Shown here: in pieces, positions 48,861 to 61,511 of the stretch | How positions within the stretch are numbered: position 1 is the stretch's first letter | How the letters are laid out: each line of letters opens with the position of its first letter | Source of the DNA: Thuidium tamariscinum | Taxonomy: Eukaryota > Streptophyta > Bryopsida > Hypnales > Thuidiaceae | Direction: 5' to 3' | Assembly (NCBI GenBank): GCA_947034885.2 | Contig: OX344755.2 | Span: forward strand, 27,659,052 to 27,723,051 | Length of the DNA: 64,000 nucleotides | Position numbers and translations under genes: made by a program | The notes under the pieces: generated by a model | Told to the model about the DNA's origin: nothing | Seen by the model: only the letters and a program-made list of their open reading frames with translations | Databases searched by the model: none

Positions 48861-51587
48861 GGATTAGATATTACAATGTGATCACGTTGAATTTGTCTTG
48901 CAACTAAGAAGTTTGCGCGTCTCGATATCAACTAAACAACGAGGAGATTTCCTCGGCCAGGAGAATAACTCCGTAGGCTCTTGAATGGTGTGCATTTTTG
49001 AATTTTAATCGCATTCAATTTTACAGCATATTTTTTGTAGTAATTCTATAGAACTGGATTAGATATTACAATGTGATCACGTTGAATTTGTCTTGCAACT
49101 GAGAAGTTTACGCGTCTTGATATCAACTAAACAACGAGGAGATTTCCCCGGCCAAGAGACCAACTCCGTAGGCTCTTGAATGGTGTGCATTTTTGAATTT
49201 TAATGCCATTGAATTTCACAGCATATTTTTTGTAGTAATTCTATAGAACTGGATTAGATATTACAATGTGATCACGTTGAATTTGTCTTGCAACTGAGAA
49301 GTTTACGCGTCTTGATATCAACTAAACAACGAGGAGATTTCCCCGGCCAAGAGACCAACTCCGTAGGCTCTTGAATGGTGTGCATTTTTGAATTTTAATG
49401 GCATTGAATTTCACAGCATATTTTTTGTAGTAATTCTATAGAACTGGATTAGATATTACAATGTGATCACGTTGAATTTGTCTTGCAACTGAGAAGTTTA
49501 CGCGTCTCGATATCAACTAAACAACGAGGAGATTTCCCCGGCCAAGAGACCAACTCCGTAGGCTCTTGAATGGTGTGCATTTTTGAATTTAATCGCATTG
49601 ATTTTTACAGCATATTTTCTGTAGTAATTCTATAGAACTGGATTAGATATTACAATGTGATCACGTTGAATTTGTATTGCAACTGAGAAGTTTGCGCGTC
49701 TTGATATCAACTAAACACCTCGGAGATTTCCTCGGCCACGAGAGTAACTCCGTAGGCTCTTGAATGGTGTGCATTTTTGAATTTTAATGGCATTGAATTT
49801 CACAGCATATTTTTTGTAGTAATTCTATAGAACTGGATTAGATATTACAATGTGATCACGTTGAATTTGTCTTGCAACTGAGAAGTTTACGCGTCTTGAT
49901 ATCAACTAAACAACGAGGAGATTTCCCCGGCCAAGGGACCAACTCCGTAGGCTCTTGAATGGTGTGCATTTTTGAATTTTAATCGCATTGAATTTCACAA
50001 CATATTTTTTGTAGTAATTCTATAGAACTGGATTAGATATTACAATGTGATCACGTTGAATTTGTCTTGCAACTGAGAAGTTTACGCGTCTCGATATCAA
50101 CTAAACAACGAGGAGATTTCCCCGGCCAAGAGACCAACTCCGTAGGCTCTTGAATGGTGTGCATTTTTGAATTTAATCGCATTGATTTTTACAGCATATT
50201 TTCTGTAGTAATTCTATAGAACTGGATTAGATATTACAATGTGATCACGTTGAATTTGTATTGCAACTGAGAAGTTTGCGCGTCTTGATATCAACTAAAC
50301 ACCTCGGAGATTTCCTCGGCCACGAGAGTAACTCCGTAGGCTCTTGAATGGTGTGCATTTTTGAATTTTAATGGCATTGAATTTCACAGCATATTTTTTG
50401 TAGTAATTCTATAGAACTGGATTAGATATTACAATGTGATCACGTTGAATTTGTCTTGCAACTGAGAAGTTTACGCGTCTCGATATCAACTAAACAACGA
50501 GGAGATTTCCCCGGCCAAGAGACCAACTCCGTAGGCTCTTGAATGGTGTGCATTTTTGAATTTAATCGCATTGATTTTTACAGCATATTTTCTGTAGTAA
50601 TTCTATAGAACTGGATTAGATATTACAATGTGATCACGTTGAATTTGTATTGCAACTGAGAAGTTTGCGCGTCTTGATATCAACTAAACACCTCGGAGAT
50701 TTCCTCGGCCACGAGAGTAACTCCGTAGGCTCTTGAATGGTGTGCATTTTTGAATTTTAATGGCATTGAATTTCACAGCATATTCTTTGTAGTAATTCTA
50801 TAGAACTGGATTAGATATTACAATGTGATCACGTTGAATTTGTCTTGCAACTAAGAAGTTTGCGCGTCTCGATATCAACTAAACAACGAGGAGATTTCCT
50901 CGGCCAGGAGAATAACTCCGTAGGCTCTTGAATGGTGTGCATTTTTGAATTTTAATCGCATTCAATTTTACAGCATATTTATTGTAGTAGTTCTATAGAA
51001 CTGGATTAGATATTACAATGTGATCACGTTGAATTTGTCTTGCAACTAAGAAGTTTGCGCGTCTCGATATCAACTAAACAACGAGGAGATTTCCTCGGCC
51101 AGGAGAATAACTCCGTAGGCTCTTGAATGGTGTGCATTTTTGAATTTTAATCGCATTCAATTTTACAGCATATTTTTTGTAGTAATTCTATAGAACTGGA
51201 TTAGATATTACAATGTGATCACGTTGAATTTGTCTTGCAACTGAGAAGTTTACGCGTCTTGATATCAACTAAACAACGAGGAGATTTCCCCGGCCAAGAG
51301 ACCAACTCCGTAGGCTCTTGAATGGTGTGCATTTTTGAATTTTAATGCCATTGAATTTCACAGCATATTTTTTGTAGTAATTCTATAGAACTGGATTAGA
51401 TATTACAATGTGATCACGTTGAATTTGTCTTGCAACTGAGAAGTTTACGCGTCTTGATATCAACTAAACAACGAGGAGATTTCCCCGGCCAAGAGACCAA
51501 CTCCGTAGGCTCTTGAATGGTGTGCATTTTTGAATTTTAATGGCATTGAATTTCACAGCATATTTTTTGTAGTAATTCTATAGAACT
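48666..51587 (+). repeat. 11-monomer period (2142 bp) with C-C doublets
   Basis: C, C, B(GCCATTG), B at 48666-49445 recurs at 50808-51587. This is the only place with two C monomers side by side; in each pair the second has the ordinary TTTTTTGTAGTAATTC ending and so lacks the long palindrome. Confidence 0.84.
50030..50807 (+). repeat. Two tandem B'-A(GTATTG) dimers, 389 bp each
   Basis: Dimers at 50030-50418 and 50419-50807 each consist of a 194-bp B' with the TTTTCTG change and a 195-bp A with GTATTGCAAC. The second A ends ATTCTTTG, the usual subtype before C. Another copy of the dimer lies just upstream, near 49.4-49.8 kb. Confidence 0.82.
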
Positions 51588-54500
51588 GGATTAGATATTA
51601 CAATGTGATCACGTTGAATTTGTCTTGCAACTGAGAAGTTTACGCGTCTCGATATCAACTAAACAACGAGGAGATTTCCCCGGCCAAGAGACCAACTCCG
51701 TAGGCTCTTGAATGGTGTGCATTTTTGAATTTTAATGGCATTGAATTTCACAGCATATTTTTTGTAGTAATTCTATAGAACTGGATTAGATATTACAATG
51801 TGATCACGTTGAATTTGTCTTGCAACTGAGAAGTTTACGCGTCTCGATATCAACTAAACAACGAGGAGATTTCCCCGGCCAAGGGACCAACTCCGTAGGC
51901 TCTTGAATGGTGTGCATTTTTGAATTTAATCGCATTGATTTTTACAGCATATTTTCTGTAGTAATTCTATAGAACTGGATTAGATATTACAATGTGATCA
52001 CGTTGAATTTGTATTGCAACTGAGAAGTTTGCGCGTCTTGATATCAACTAAACACCTCGGAGATTTCCTCGGCCACGAGAGTAACTCCGTAGGCTCTTGA
52101 ATGGTGTGCATTTTTGAATTTTAATGGCATTGAATTTCACAGCATATTTTTTGTAGTAATTCTATAGAACTGGATTAGATATTACAATGTGATCACGTTG
52201 AATTTGTCTTGCAACTGAGAAGTTTACGCGTCTCGATATCAACTAAACAACGAGGAGATTTCCCCGGCCAAGAGACCAACTCCGTAGGCTCTTGAATGGT
52301 GTGCATTTTTGAATTTTAATGGCATTGAATTTCACAGCATATTTTTTGTAGTAATTCTATAGAACTGGATTAGATATTACAATGTGATCACGTTGAATTT
52401 GTCTTGCAACTGAGAAGTTTACGCGTCTCGATATCAACTAAACAACGAGGAGATTTCCCCGGCCAAGAGACCAACTCCGTAGGCTCTTGAATGGTGTGCA
52501 TTTTTGAATTTAATCGCATTGATTTTTACAGCATATTTTCTGTAGTAATTCTATAGAACTGGATTAGATATTACAATGTGATCACGTTGAATTTGTATTG
52601 CAACTGAGAAGTTTGCGCGTCTTGATATCAACTAAACACCTCGGAGATTTCCTCGGCCACGAGAGTAACTCCGTAGGCTCTTGAATGGTGTGCATTTTTG
52701 AATTTTAATGGCATTGAATTTCACAGCATATTTTTTGTAGTAATTCTATAGAACTGGATTAGATATTACAATGTGATCACGTTGAATTTGTCTTGCAACT
52801 GAGAAGTTTACGCGTCTTGATATCAACTAAACAACGAGGAGATTTCCCCGGCCAAGGGACCAACTCCGTAGGCTCTTGAATGGTGTGCATTTTTGAATTT
52901 TAATCGCATTGAATTTCACAACATATTTTTTGTAGTAATTCTATAGAACTGGATTAGATATTACAATGTGATCACGTTGAATTTGTCTTGCAACTGAGAA
53001 GTTTACGCGTCTTGATATCAACTAAACACCTAGGAGATTTCCCCGGCCAAGAGACCAACTCCGTAGGCTCTTGAATGGTGTGCATTTTTGAATTTTAATC
53101 GCATTGAATTTCACAACATATTTTTTGTAGTAATTCTATAGAACTGGATTAGATATTACAATGTGATCACGTTGAATTTGTCTTGCAACTGAGAAGTTTG
53201 CGCGTCTTGATATCAACTAAACACCTCGGAGATTTCCTCGGCCACGAGAGTAACTCCGTAGGCTCTTGAATGGTGTGCATTTTTGAATTTTAATGGCATT
53301 GAATTTCACAGCATATTCTTTGTAGTAATTCTATAGAACTGGATTAGATATTACAATGTGATCACGTTGAATTTGTCTTGCAACTAAGAAGTTTGCGCGT
53401 CTCGATATCAACTAAACAACGAGGAGATTTCCTCGGCCAGGAGAATAACTCCGTAGGCTCTTGAATGGTGTGCATTTTTGAATTTTAATCGCATTCAATT
53501 TTACAGCATATTTATTGTAGTAGTTCTATAGAACTGGATTAGATATTACAATGTGATCACGTTGAATTTGTCTTGCAACTGAGAAGTTTACGCGTCTCGA
53601 TATCAACTAAACAACGAGGAGATTTCCCCGGCCAAGAGACCAACTCCGTAGGCTCTTGAATGGTGTGCATTTTTGAATTTAATCGCATTGATTTTTACAG
53701 CATATTTTTTGTAGTAATTCTATAGAACTGGATTAGATATTACAATGTGATCACGTTGAATTTGTCTTGCAACTGAGAAGTTTGCGCGTCTTGATATCAA
53801 CTAAACACCTCGGAGATTTCCTCGGCCACGAGAGTAACTCCGTAGGCTCTTGAATGGTGTGCATTTTTGAATTTTAATCGCATTGAATTTCACAGCATAT
53901 TTTTTGTAGTAATTCTATAGAACTGGATTAGATATTACAATGTGATCACGTTGAATTTGTCTTGCAACTGAGAAGTTTACGCGTCTCGATATCAACTAAA
54001 CAACGAGGAGATTTCCCCGGCCAAGAGACCAACTCCGTAGGCTCTTGAATGGTGTGCATTTTTGAATTTAATCGCATTGATTTTTACAGCATATTTTTTG
54101 TAGTAATTCTATAGAACTGGATTAGATATTACAATGTGATCACGTTGAATTTGTCTTGCAACTGAGAAGTTTGCGCGTCTTGATATCAACTAAACACCTC
54201 GGAGATTTCCTCGGCCACGAGAGTAACTCCGTAGGCTCTTGAATGGTGTGCATTTTTGAATTTTAATGGCATTGAATTTCACAGCATATTTTTTGTAGTA
54301 ATTCTATAGAACTGGATTAGATATTACAATGTGATCACGTTGAATTTGTCTTGCAACTGAGAAGTTTGCGCGTCTTGATATCAACTAAACACCTCGGAGA
54401 TTTCCTCGGCCACGAGAGTAACTCCGTAGGCTCTTGAATGGTGTGCATTTTTGAATTTTAATGGCATTGAATTTCACAGCATATTTTTTGTAGTAATTCT

Positions 54501-56067
54501 ATAGAACTGGATTAGATATTACAATGTGATCACGTTGAATTTGTCTTGCAACTGAGAAGTTTGCGCGTCTTGATATCAACTAAACACCTCGGAGATTTCC
54601 TCAGCCACGAGAGTAACTCCGTAGGCTCTTGAATGGTGTGCATTTTTGAATTTTAATGGCATTGAATTTCACAGCATATTTTTTGTAGTAATTCTATAGA
54701 ACTGGATTAGATATTACAATGTGATCACGTTGAATTTGTCTTGCAACTGAGAAGTTTACGCGTCTTGATATCAACTAAACAACGAGGAGATTTCCCCGGC
54801 CAAGAGACCAACTCCGTAGGCTCTTGAATGGTGTGCATTTTTGAATTTTAATGGCATTGAATTTCACAGCATATTTTTTGTAGTAATTCTATAGAACTGG
54901 ATTAGATATTACAATGTGATCACGTTGAATTTGTCTTGCAACTGAGAAGTTTACGCGTCTTGATATCAACTAAACAACGAGGAGATTTCCCCGGCCAAGA
55001 GACCAACTCCGTAGGCTCTTGAATGGTGTGCATTTTTGAATTTTAATGGCATTGAATTTCACAGCATATTTTTTGTAGTAATTCTATAGAACTGGATTAG
55101 ATATTACAATGTAATCACGTTGAATTTGTCTTGCAACTGAGAAGTTTACGCGTCTCGATATCAACTAAACAACGAGGAGATTTCCCCGGCCAAGAGACCA
55201 ACTCCGTAGGCTCTTGAATGGTGTGCATTTTTGAATTTAATCGCATTGATTTTTACAGCATATTTTTTGTAGTAATTCTATAGAACTGGATTAGATATTA
55301 CAATGTGATCACGTTGAATTTGTATTGCAACTGAGAAGTTTGCGCGTCTTGATATCAACTAAACACCTCGGAGATTTCCTCGGCCACGAGAGTAACTCCG
55401 TAGGCTCTTGAATGGTGTGCATTTTTGAATTTTAATGGCATTGAATTTCACAGCATATTTTTTGTAGTAATTCTATAGAACTGGATTAGATATTACAATG
55501 TGATCACGTTGAATTTGTCTTGCAACTGAGAAGTTTACGCGTCTTGATATCAACTAAACAACGAGGAGATTTCCCCGGCTAAGGGACCAACTCCGTAGGC
55601 TCTTGAATGGTGTGCATTTTTGAATTTTAATCGCATTGAATTTCACAACATATTTTTTGTAGTAATTCTATAGAACTGGATTAGATATTACAATGTGATC
55701 ACGTTGAATTTGTCTTGCAACTGAGAAGTTTACGCGTCTTGATATCAACTAAACACCTAGGAGATTTCCCCGGCCAAGAGACCAACTCCGTAGGCTCTTG
55801 AATGGTGTGCATTTTTGAATTTTAATCGCATTGAATTTCACAACATATTTTTTGTAGTAATTCTATAGAACTGGATTAGATATTACAATGTGATCACGTT
55901 GAATTTGTCTTGCAACTGAGAAGTTTGCGCGTCTTGATATCAACTAAACACCTCGGAGATTTCCTCGGCCACGAGAGTAACTCCGTAGGCTCTTGAATGG
56001 TGTGCATTTTTGAATTTTAATGGCATTGAATTTCACAGCATATTCTTTGTAGTAATTCTATAGAACT

Positions 56068-56846
56068 GGATTAGATATTACAATGTGATCACGTTGAATT
56101 TGTCTTGCAACTAAGAAGTTTGCGCGTCTCGATATCAACTAAACAACGAGGAGATTTCCTCGGCCAGGAGACTAACTCCGTAGGCTCTTGAATGGTGTGC
56201 ATTTTTGAATTTTAATCGCATTCAATTTTACAGCATATTTATTGTAGTAGTTCTATAGAACTGGATTAGATATTACAATGTGATCACGTTGAATTTGTCT
56301 TGCAACTGAGAAGTTTGCGCGTCTTGATATCAACTAAACACCTCGGAGATTTCCTCGGCCACGAGAGTAACTCCGTAGGCTCTTGAATGGTGTGCATTTT
56401 TGAATTTAATCGCATTGAATTTCACAGCATATTTTTTGTAGTAATTCTATAGAACTGGATTATATATTACAATGTGATCACGTTGAATTTGTCTTGCAAC
56501 TGAGAAGTTTACGCGTCTGGATATCAACTAAACAACGAGGAGATTTCCCCGGCCAAGAGACCAACTCCGTAGGCTCTTGAATGGTGTGCATTTTTGAATT
56601 TTAATGGCATTGAATTTCACAGCATATTTTTTGTAGTAATTCTATAGATCTGGATTAGATATTACAATGTGATCACGTTGAATTTGTCTTGCAACTGAGA
56701 AGTTTACGCGTCTTGATATCAACTAAACAACTCGGAGATTTCCCCGGCCAAGGGACCAACTCCGTCGGCTCCTGAATGGTGTGCATTTTTGAATTTTAAT
56801 GGCATTGAATTTCACAGCATATTTTTTGTAGTAATTCTATAGAACT
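56068..56846 (+). repeat. C-A-D-E cassette, copy 4
   Basis: Lies 26885 bp after copy 3. Its C monomer has CCAGGAGACTAACTCC, its D ends TATAGATCTGG, and it is preceded by B(CCTAGG) and A rather than A(GAATTCC). It leads directly into the 1556-bp HOR. Confidence 0.9.
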
Positions 56847-58402
56847 GGATTAGATATTACAATGTGATCACGTTGAATTTGTCTTGCAACTGAGAAGTTT
56901 GCGCGTCTCGATATCAACTAAACACCTCGGAGATTTCCTCGGCCACGAGAGTAACTCCGTAGGCTCTTGAATGGTGTGCATTTTTGAATTTAATCGCATT
57001 GAATTTCACAGCATATTTTTTGTAGTAATTCTATAGAACTGGATTAGATATTACAATGTGATCACGTTGAATTTGTCTTGCAACTGAGAAGTTTGCGCAT
57101 CTTGATGTCAACTAAACAACGAGGAGATTTCCTCGGCCAAGAGAATAACCCCGTAGGCTCTTGAATGGTGTGCATTTTTGAATTTAATCGCATTGAATTT
57201 TACAGCATATTTTTTGTAGTAATTCTATAGAACTGGATTAGATATTACAATGTGATCACGTTGAATTTGTATTGCAACTGAGAAGTTTGCGCGTCTTGAT
57301 ATCAACTAAACACCTCAGAGATTTCCTCGGCCACGAGAGTAACTCCGTAGGCTCTTGAATGGTGTGCATTTTTGAATTTTAATGGCATTGAATTCCACAG
57401 CATATTTTTTGTAGTAATTCTATAGAACTGGATTAGATATTACAATGTGATCACGTTGAATTTGTCTTGCAACTGAGAAGTTTACGCGTCTTGATATCAA
57501 CTAAACACCTCGGAGATTTCCTCGGCCACGAGAGTAACTCCGTAGGCTCTTGAATGGTGTGCATTTTTGAATTTTAATGGCATTGAATTTCACAGCATAT
57601 TCTTTGTAGTAATTCTATAGAACTGGATTAGATATTACAATGTGATCACGTTGAATTTGTCTTGCAACTAAGAAGTTTGCGCGTCTCGATATCAACTAAA
57701 CACCTAGGAGATTTCCTCGGCCAGGAGAATAACTCCGTAGGCTCTTGAATGGTGTGCATTTTTGAATTTAATCGCATTGAATTTTACAGCTTATTTTTTG
57801 TAGTAATTCTATAGAACTGGATTAGATATTACAATGTGATCACGTTGAATTTGTATTGCAACTGAGAAGTTTACGCGTCTGGATATCAACTAAACAACGA
57901 GGAGATTTCCCCGGCCAAGAGACCAACTCCGTAGGCTTTTGAATGGTGTGCATTTTTGAATTTTAATCGCATTGAATTTCACAGCATATTTTTTGTAGTA
58001 ATTCTATAGAACTGGATTAGATATTACAATGTGATCACGTTGAATTTGTCTTGCAACTGAGAAGTTTGCGCATCTTGATGTCAACTAAACAACGAGGAGA
58101 TTTCCTCGGCCAAGAGAATAACCCCGTAGGCTCTTGAATGGTGTGCATTTTTGAATTTAATCGCATTGAATTTTACAGCTTATTTTTTGTAGTAATTCTA
58201 TAGAACTGGATTAGATATTACAATGTGATCACGTTGAATTTGTCTTGCAACTGAGAAGTTTACGCGTCTGGATATCAACTAAACAACGAGGAGATTTCCC
58301 CGGCCAAGAGACCAACTCCGTAGGCTTTTGAATGGTGTGCATTTTTGAATTTTAATCGCATTGAATTTCACAGCATATTTTTTGTAGTAATTCTATAGAA
58401 CT
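56847..58402 (+). repeat. 8-monomer HOR, 1556 bp, copy 1
   Basis: Order is A(TCTCG, 194 bp), F, A(GTATTG, CCTCAGAG, GAATTCC), A(ACG, CTTTG), C-like (CCTAGG, 194 bp, CTTATT), B(GTATTG, TCTGG, GGCTTTTG), F, B(TCTGG, GGCTTTTG). Four of the eight are 194 bp, which accounts for 1556. CCTCAGAG at 57313 and GGCTTTTG at 57934 and 58323 each recur 1556 bp on. Confidence 0.9.
57041..57234 (+). repeat. Exemplar monomer, family F (194 bp)
   Basis: F has GCGCATCTTGATGTC, which destroys the GATATC site kept by nearly all other monomers, plus CGAGGAGATTTCCTCGG, CCAAGAGAATAACCCC and a 194-bp tail with GAATTTTACAGC. Copies were seen near 57095, 58069, 58653, 59625, 60206 and 63903 (positions of the GCGCATC motif). 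F is confined to the 56.8-64 kb zone, within the 1556-bp and 6808-bp repeats. Confidence 0.9.
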
Positions 58403-59958
58403 GGATTAGATATTACAATGTGATCACGTTGAATTTGTCTTGCAACTGAGAAGTTTGCGCGTCTCGATATCAACTAAACACCTCGGAGATTTCCTCGGCC
58501 ACGAGAGTAACTCCGTAGGCTCTTGAATGGTGTGCATTTTTGAATTTAATCGCATTGAATTTCACAGCATATTTTTTGTAGTAATTCTATAGAACTGGAT
58601 TAGATATTACAATGTGATCACGTTGAATTTGTCTTGCAACTGAGAAGTTTGCGCATCTTGATGTCAACTAAACAACGAGGAGATTTCCTCGGCCAAGAGA
58701 ATAACCCCGTAGGCTCTTGAATGGTGTGCATTTTTGAATTTAATCGCATTGAATTTTACAGCATATTTTTTGTAGTAATTCTATAGAACTGGATTAGATA
58801 TTACAATGTGATCACGTTGAATTTGTATTGCAACTGAGAAGTTTGCGCGTCTTGATATCAACTAAACACCTCAGAGATTTCCTCGGCCACGAGAGTAACT
58901 CCGTAGGCTCTTGAATGGTGTGCATTTTTGAATTTTAATGGCATTGAATTCCACAGCATATTTTTTGTAGTAATTCTATAGAACTGGATTAGATATTACA
59001 ATGTGATCACGTTGAATTTGTCTTGCAACTGAGAAGTTTACGCGTCTTGATATCAACTAAACACCTCGGAGATTTCCTCGGCCACGAGAGTAACTCCGTA
59101 GGCTCTTGAATGGTGTGCATTTTTGAATTTTAATGGCATTGAATTTCACAGCATATTCTTTGTAGTAATTCTATAGAACTGGATTAGATATTACAATGTG
59201 ATCACGTTGAATTTGTCTTGCAACTAAGAAGTTTGCGCGTCTCGATATCAACTAAACACCTAGGAGATTTCCTCGGCCAGGAGAATAACTCCGTAGGCTC
59301 TTGAATGGTGTGCATTTTTGAATTTAATCGCATTGAATTTTACAGCTTATTTTTTGTAGTAATTCTATAGAACTGGATTAGATATTACAATGTGATCACG
59401 TTGAATTTGTATTGCAACTGAGAAGTTTACGCGTCTGGATATCAACTAAACAACGAGGAGATTTCCCCGGCCAAGAGACCAACTCCGTAGGCTTTTGAAT
59501 GGTGTGCATTTTTGAATTTTAATCGCATTGAATTTCACAGCATATTTTTTGTAGTAATTCTATAGAACTGGATTAGATATTACAATGTGATCACGTTGAA
59601 TTTGTCTTGCAACTGAGAAGTTTGCGCATCTTGATGTCAACTAAACAACGAGGAGATTTCCTCGGCCAAGAGAATAACCCCGTAGGCTCTTGAATGGTGT
59701 GCATTTTTGAATTTAATCGCATTGAATTTTACAGCTTATTTTTTGTAGTAATTCTATAGAACTGGATTAGATATTACAATGTGATCACGTTGAATTTGTC
59801 TTGCAACTGAGAAGTTTACGCGTCTGGATATCAACTAAACAACGAGGAGATTTCCCCGGCCAAGAGACCAACTCCGTAGGCTTTTGAATGGTGTGCATTT
59901 TTGAATTTTAATCGCATTGAATTTCACAGCATATTTTTTGTAGTAATTCTATAGAACT
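58403..59958 (+). repeat. 8-monomer HOR, 1556 bp, copy 2
   Basis: Same eight monomers as 56847-58402, with CCTCAGAG at 58869 and GGCTTTTG at 59490 and 59879. One visible difference is the first F monomer of each copy against later F copies (CAGCATATT against CAGCTTATT tails). The clean copy length makes this the youngest-looking HOR in the window. Confidence 0.9.
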
Positions 59959-60346
59959 GGATTAGATATTACAATGTGATCACGTTGAATTTGTCTTGCA
60001 ACTGAGAAGTTTGCGCGTCTCGATATCAACTAAACACCTCGGAGATTTCCTCGGCCACGAGAGTAACTCCGTAGGCTCTTGAATGGTGTGCATTTTTGAA
60101 TTTAATCGCATTGAATTTCACAGCATATTTTTTGTAGTAATTCTATAGAACTGGATTAGATATTACAATGTGATCACGTTGAATTTGTCTTGCAACTGAG
60201 AAGTTTGCGCATCTTGATGTCAACTAAACAACGAGGAGATTTCCTCGGCCAAGAGAATAACCCCGTAGGCTCTTGAATGGTGTGCATTTTTGAATTTAAT
60301 CGCATTGAATTTTACAGCTTATTTTTTGTAGTAATTCTATAGAACT
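59959..60346 (+). repeat. 8-monomer HOR, copy 3, first two monomers only
   Basis: A(TCTCG, 194 bp) and F start a third copy, but F ends CAGCTTATT instead of CAGCATATT and the next monomer is a 194-bp A with CCTCGG rather than A(GTATTG, CCTCAGAG). The register is therefore lost within this F monomer. From here to 61511 the array is A(194 bp) and TCTGG-B monomers. Confidence 0.8.
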
Positions 60347-61511
60347 GGATTAGATATTACAATGTGATCACGTTGAATTTGTCTTGCAACTGAGAAGTTT
60401 GCGCGTCTTGATATCAACTAAACACCTCGGAGATTTCCTCGGCCACGAGAGTAACTCCGTAGGCTCTTGAATGGTGTGCATTTTTGAATTTAATCGCATT
60501 GAATTTCACAGCATATTTTTTGTAGTAATTCTATAGAACTGGATTAGATATTACAATGTGATCACGTTGAATTTGTATTGCAACTGAGAAGTTTGCGCGT
60601 CTTGATATCAACTAAACACCTCGGAGATTTCCTCGGCCACGAGAGTAACTCCGTAGGCTCTTGAATGGTGTGCATTTTTGAATTTAATCGCATTGAATTT
60701 CACAGCTTATTTTTTGTAGTAATTCTATAGAACTGGATTAGATATTACAATGTGATCACGTTGAATTTGTATTGCAACTGAGAAGTTTGCGCGTCTTGAT
60801 ATCAACTAAACACCTCGGAGATTTCCTCGGCCACGAGAGTAACTCCGTAGGCTCTTGAATGGTGTGCATTTTTGAATTTAATCGCATTGAATTTCACAGC
60901 ATATTTTTTGTAGTAATTCTATAGAACTGGATTAGATATTACAATGTGATCACGTTGAATTTGTCTTGCAACTGAGAAGTTTACGCGTCTGGATATCAAC
61001 TAAACAACGAGGAGATTTCCCCGGCCAAGAGACCAACTCCGTAGGCTTTTGAATGGTGTGCATTTTTGAATTTTAATCGCATTGAATTTCACAGCATATT
61101 TTTTGTAGTAATTCTATAGAACTGGATTAGATATTACAATGTGATCACGTTGAATTTGTCTTGCAACTGAGAAGTTTGCGCGTCTCGATATCAACTAAAC
61201 ACCTCGGAGATTTCCTCGGCCACGAGAGTAACTCCGTAGGCTCTTGAATGGTGTGCATTTTTGAATTTAATCGCATTGAATTTCACAGCATATTTTTTGT
61301 AGTAATTCTATAGAACTGGATTAGATATTACAATGTGATCACGTTGAATTTGTCTTGCAACTGAGAAGTTTACGCGTCTGGATATCAACTAAACAACGAG
61401 GAGATTTCCCCGGCCAAGAGACCAACTCCGTAGGCTCTTGAATGGTGTGCATTTTTGAATTTAATCGCATTGAATTTTACAGCTTATTTTTTGTAGTAAT
61501 TCTATAGAACT

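Larger units (their letters stand above)
54704..61511 (+). repeat. 35-monomer super-repeat, 6808 bp, copy 1
   Basis: Eight separate markers give the same offset of 6808 bp to the next copy: ACGCGTCTTG (54758), GTAATCAC (55111), GGCTAAGGG (55577), C tail (56217), D (56457), AGATCT (56646), E (56762) and GCGCGTCTCG (56901). Upstream of 54704 the two regions differ, giving the left edge. It includes the module at 55094, cassette copy 4 and the nested 1556-bp HOR. Copies are not identical (CCAGGAGACTAAC here, CCAAGAGAATAAC in copy 2). Confidence 0.88.
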
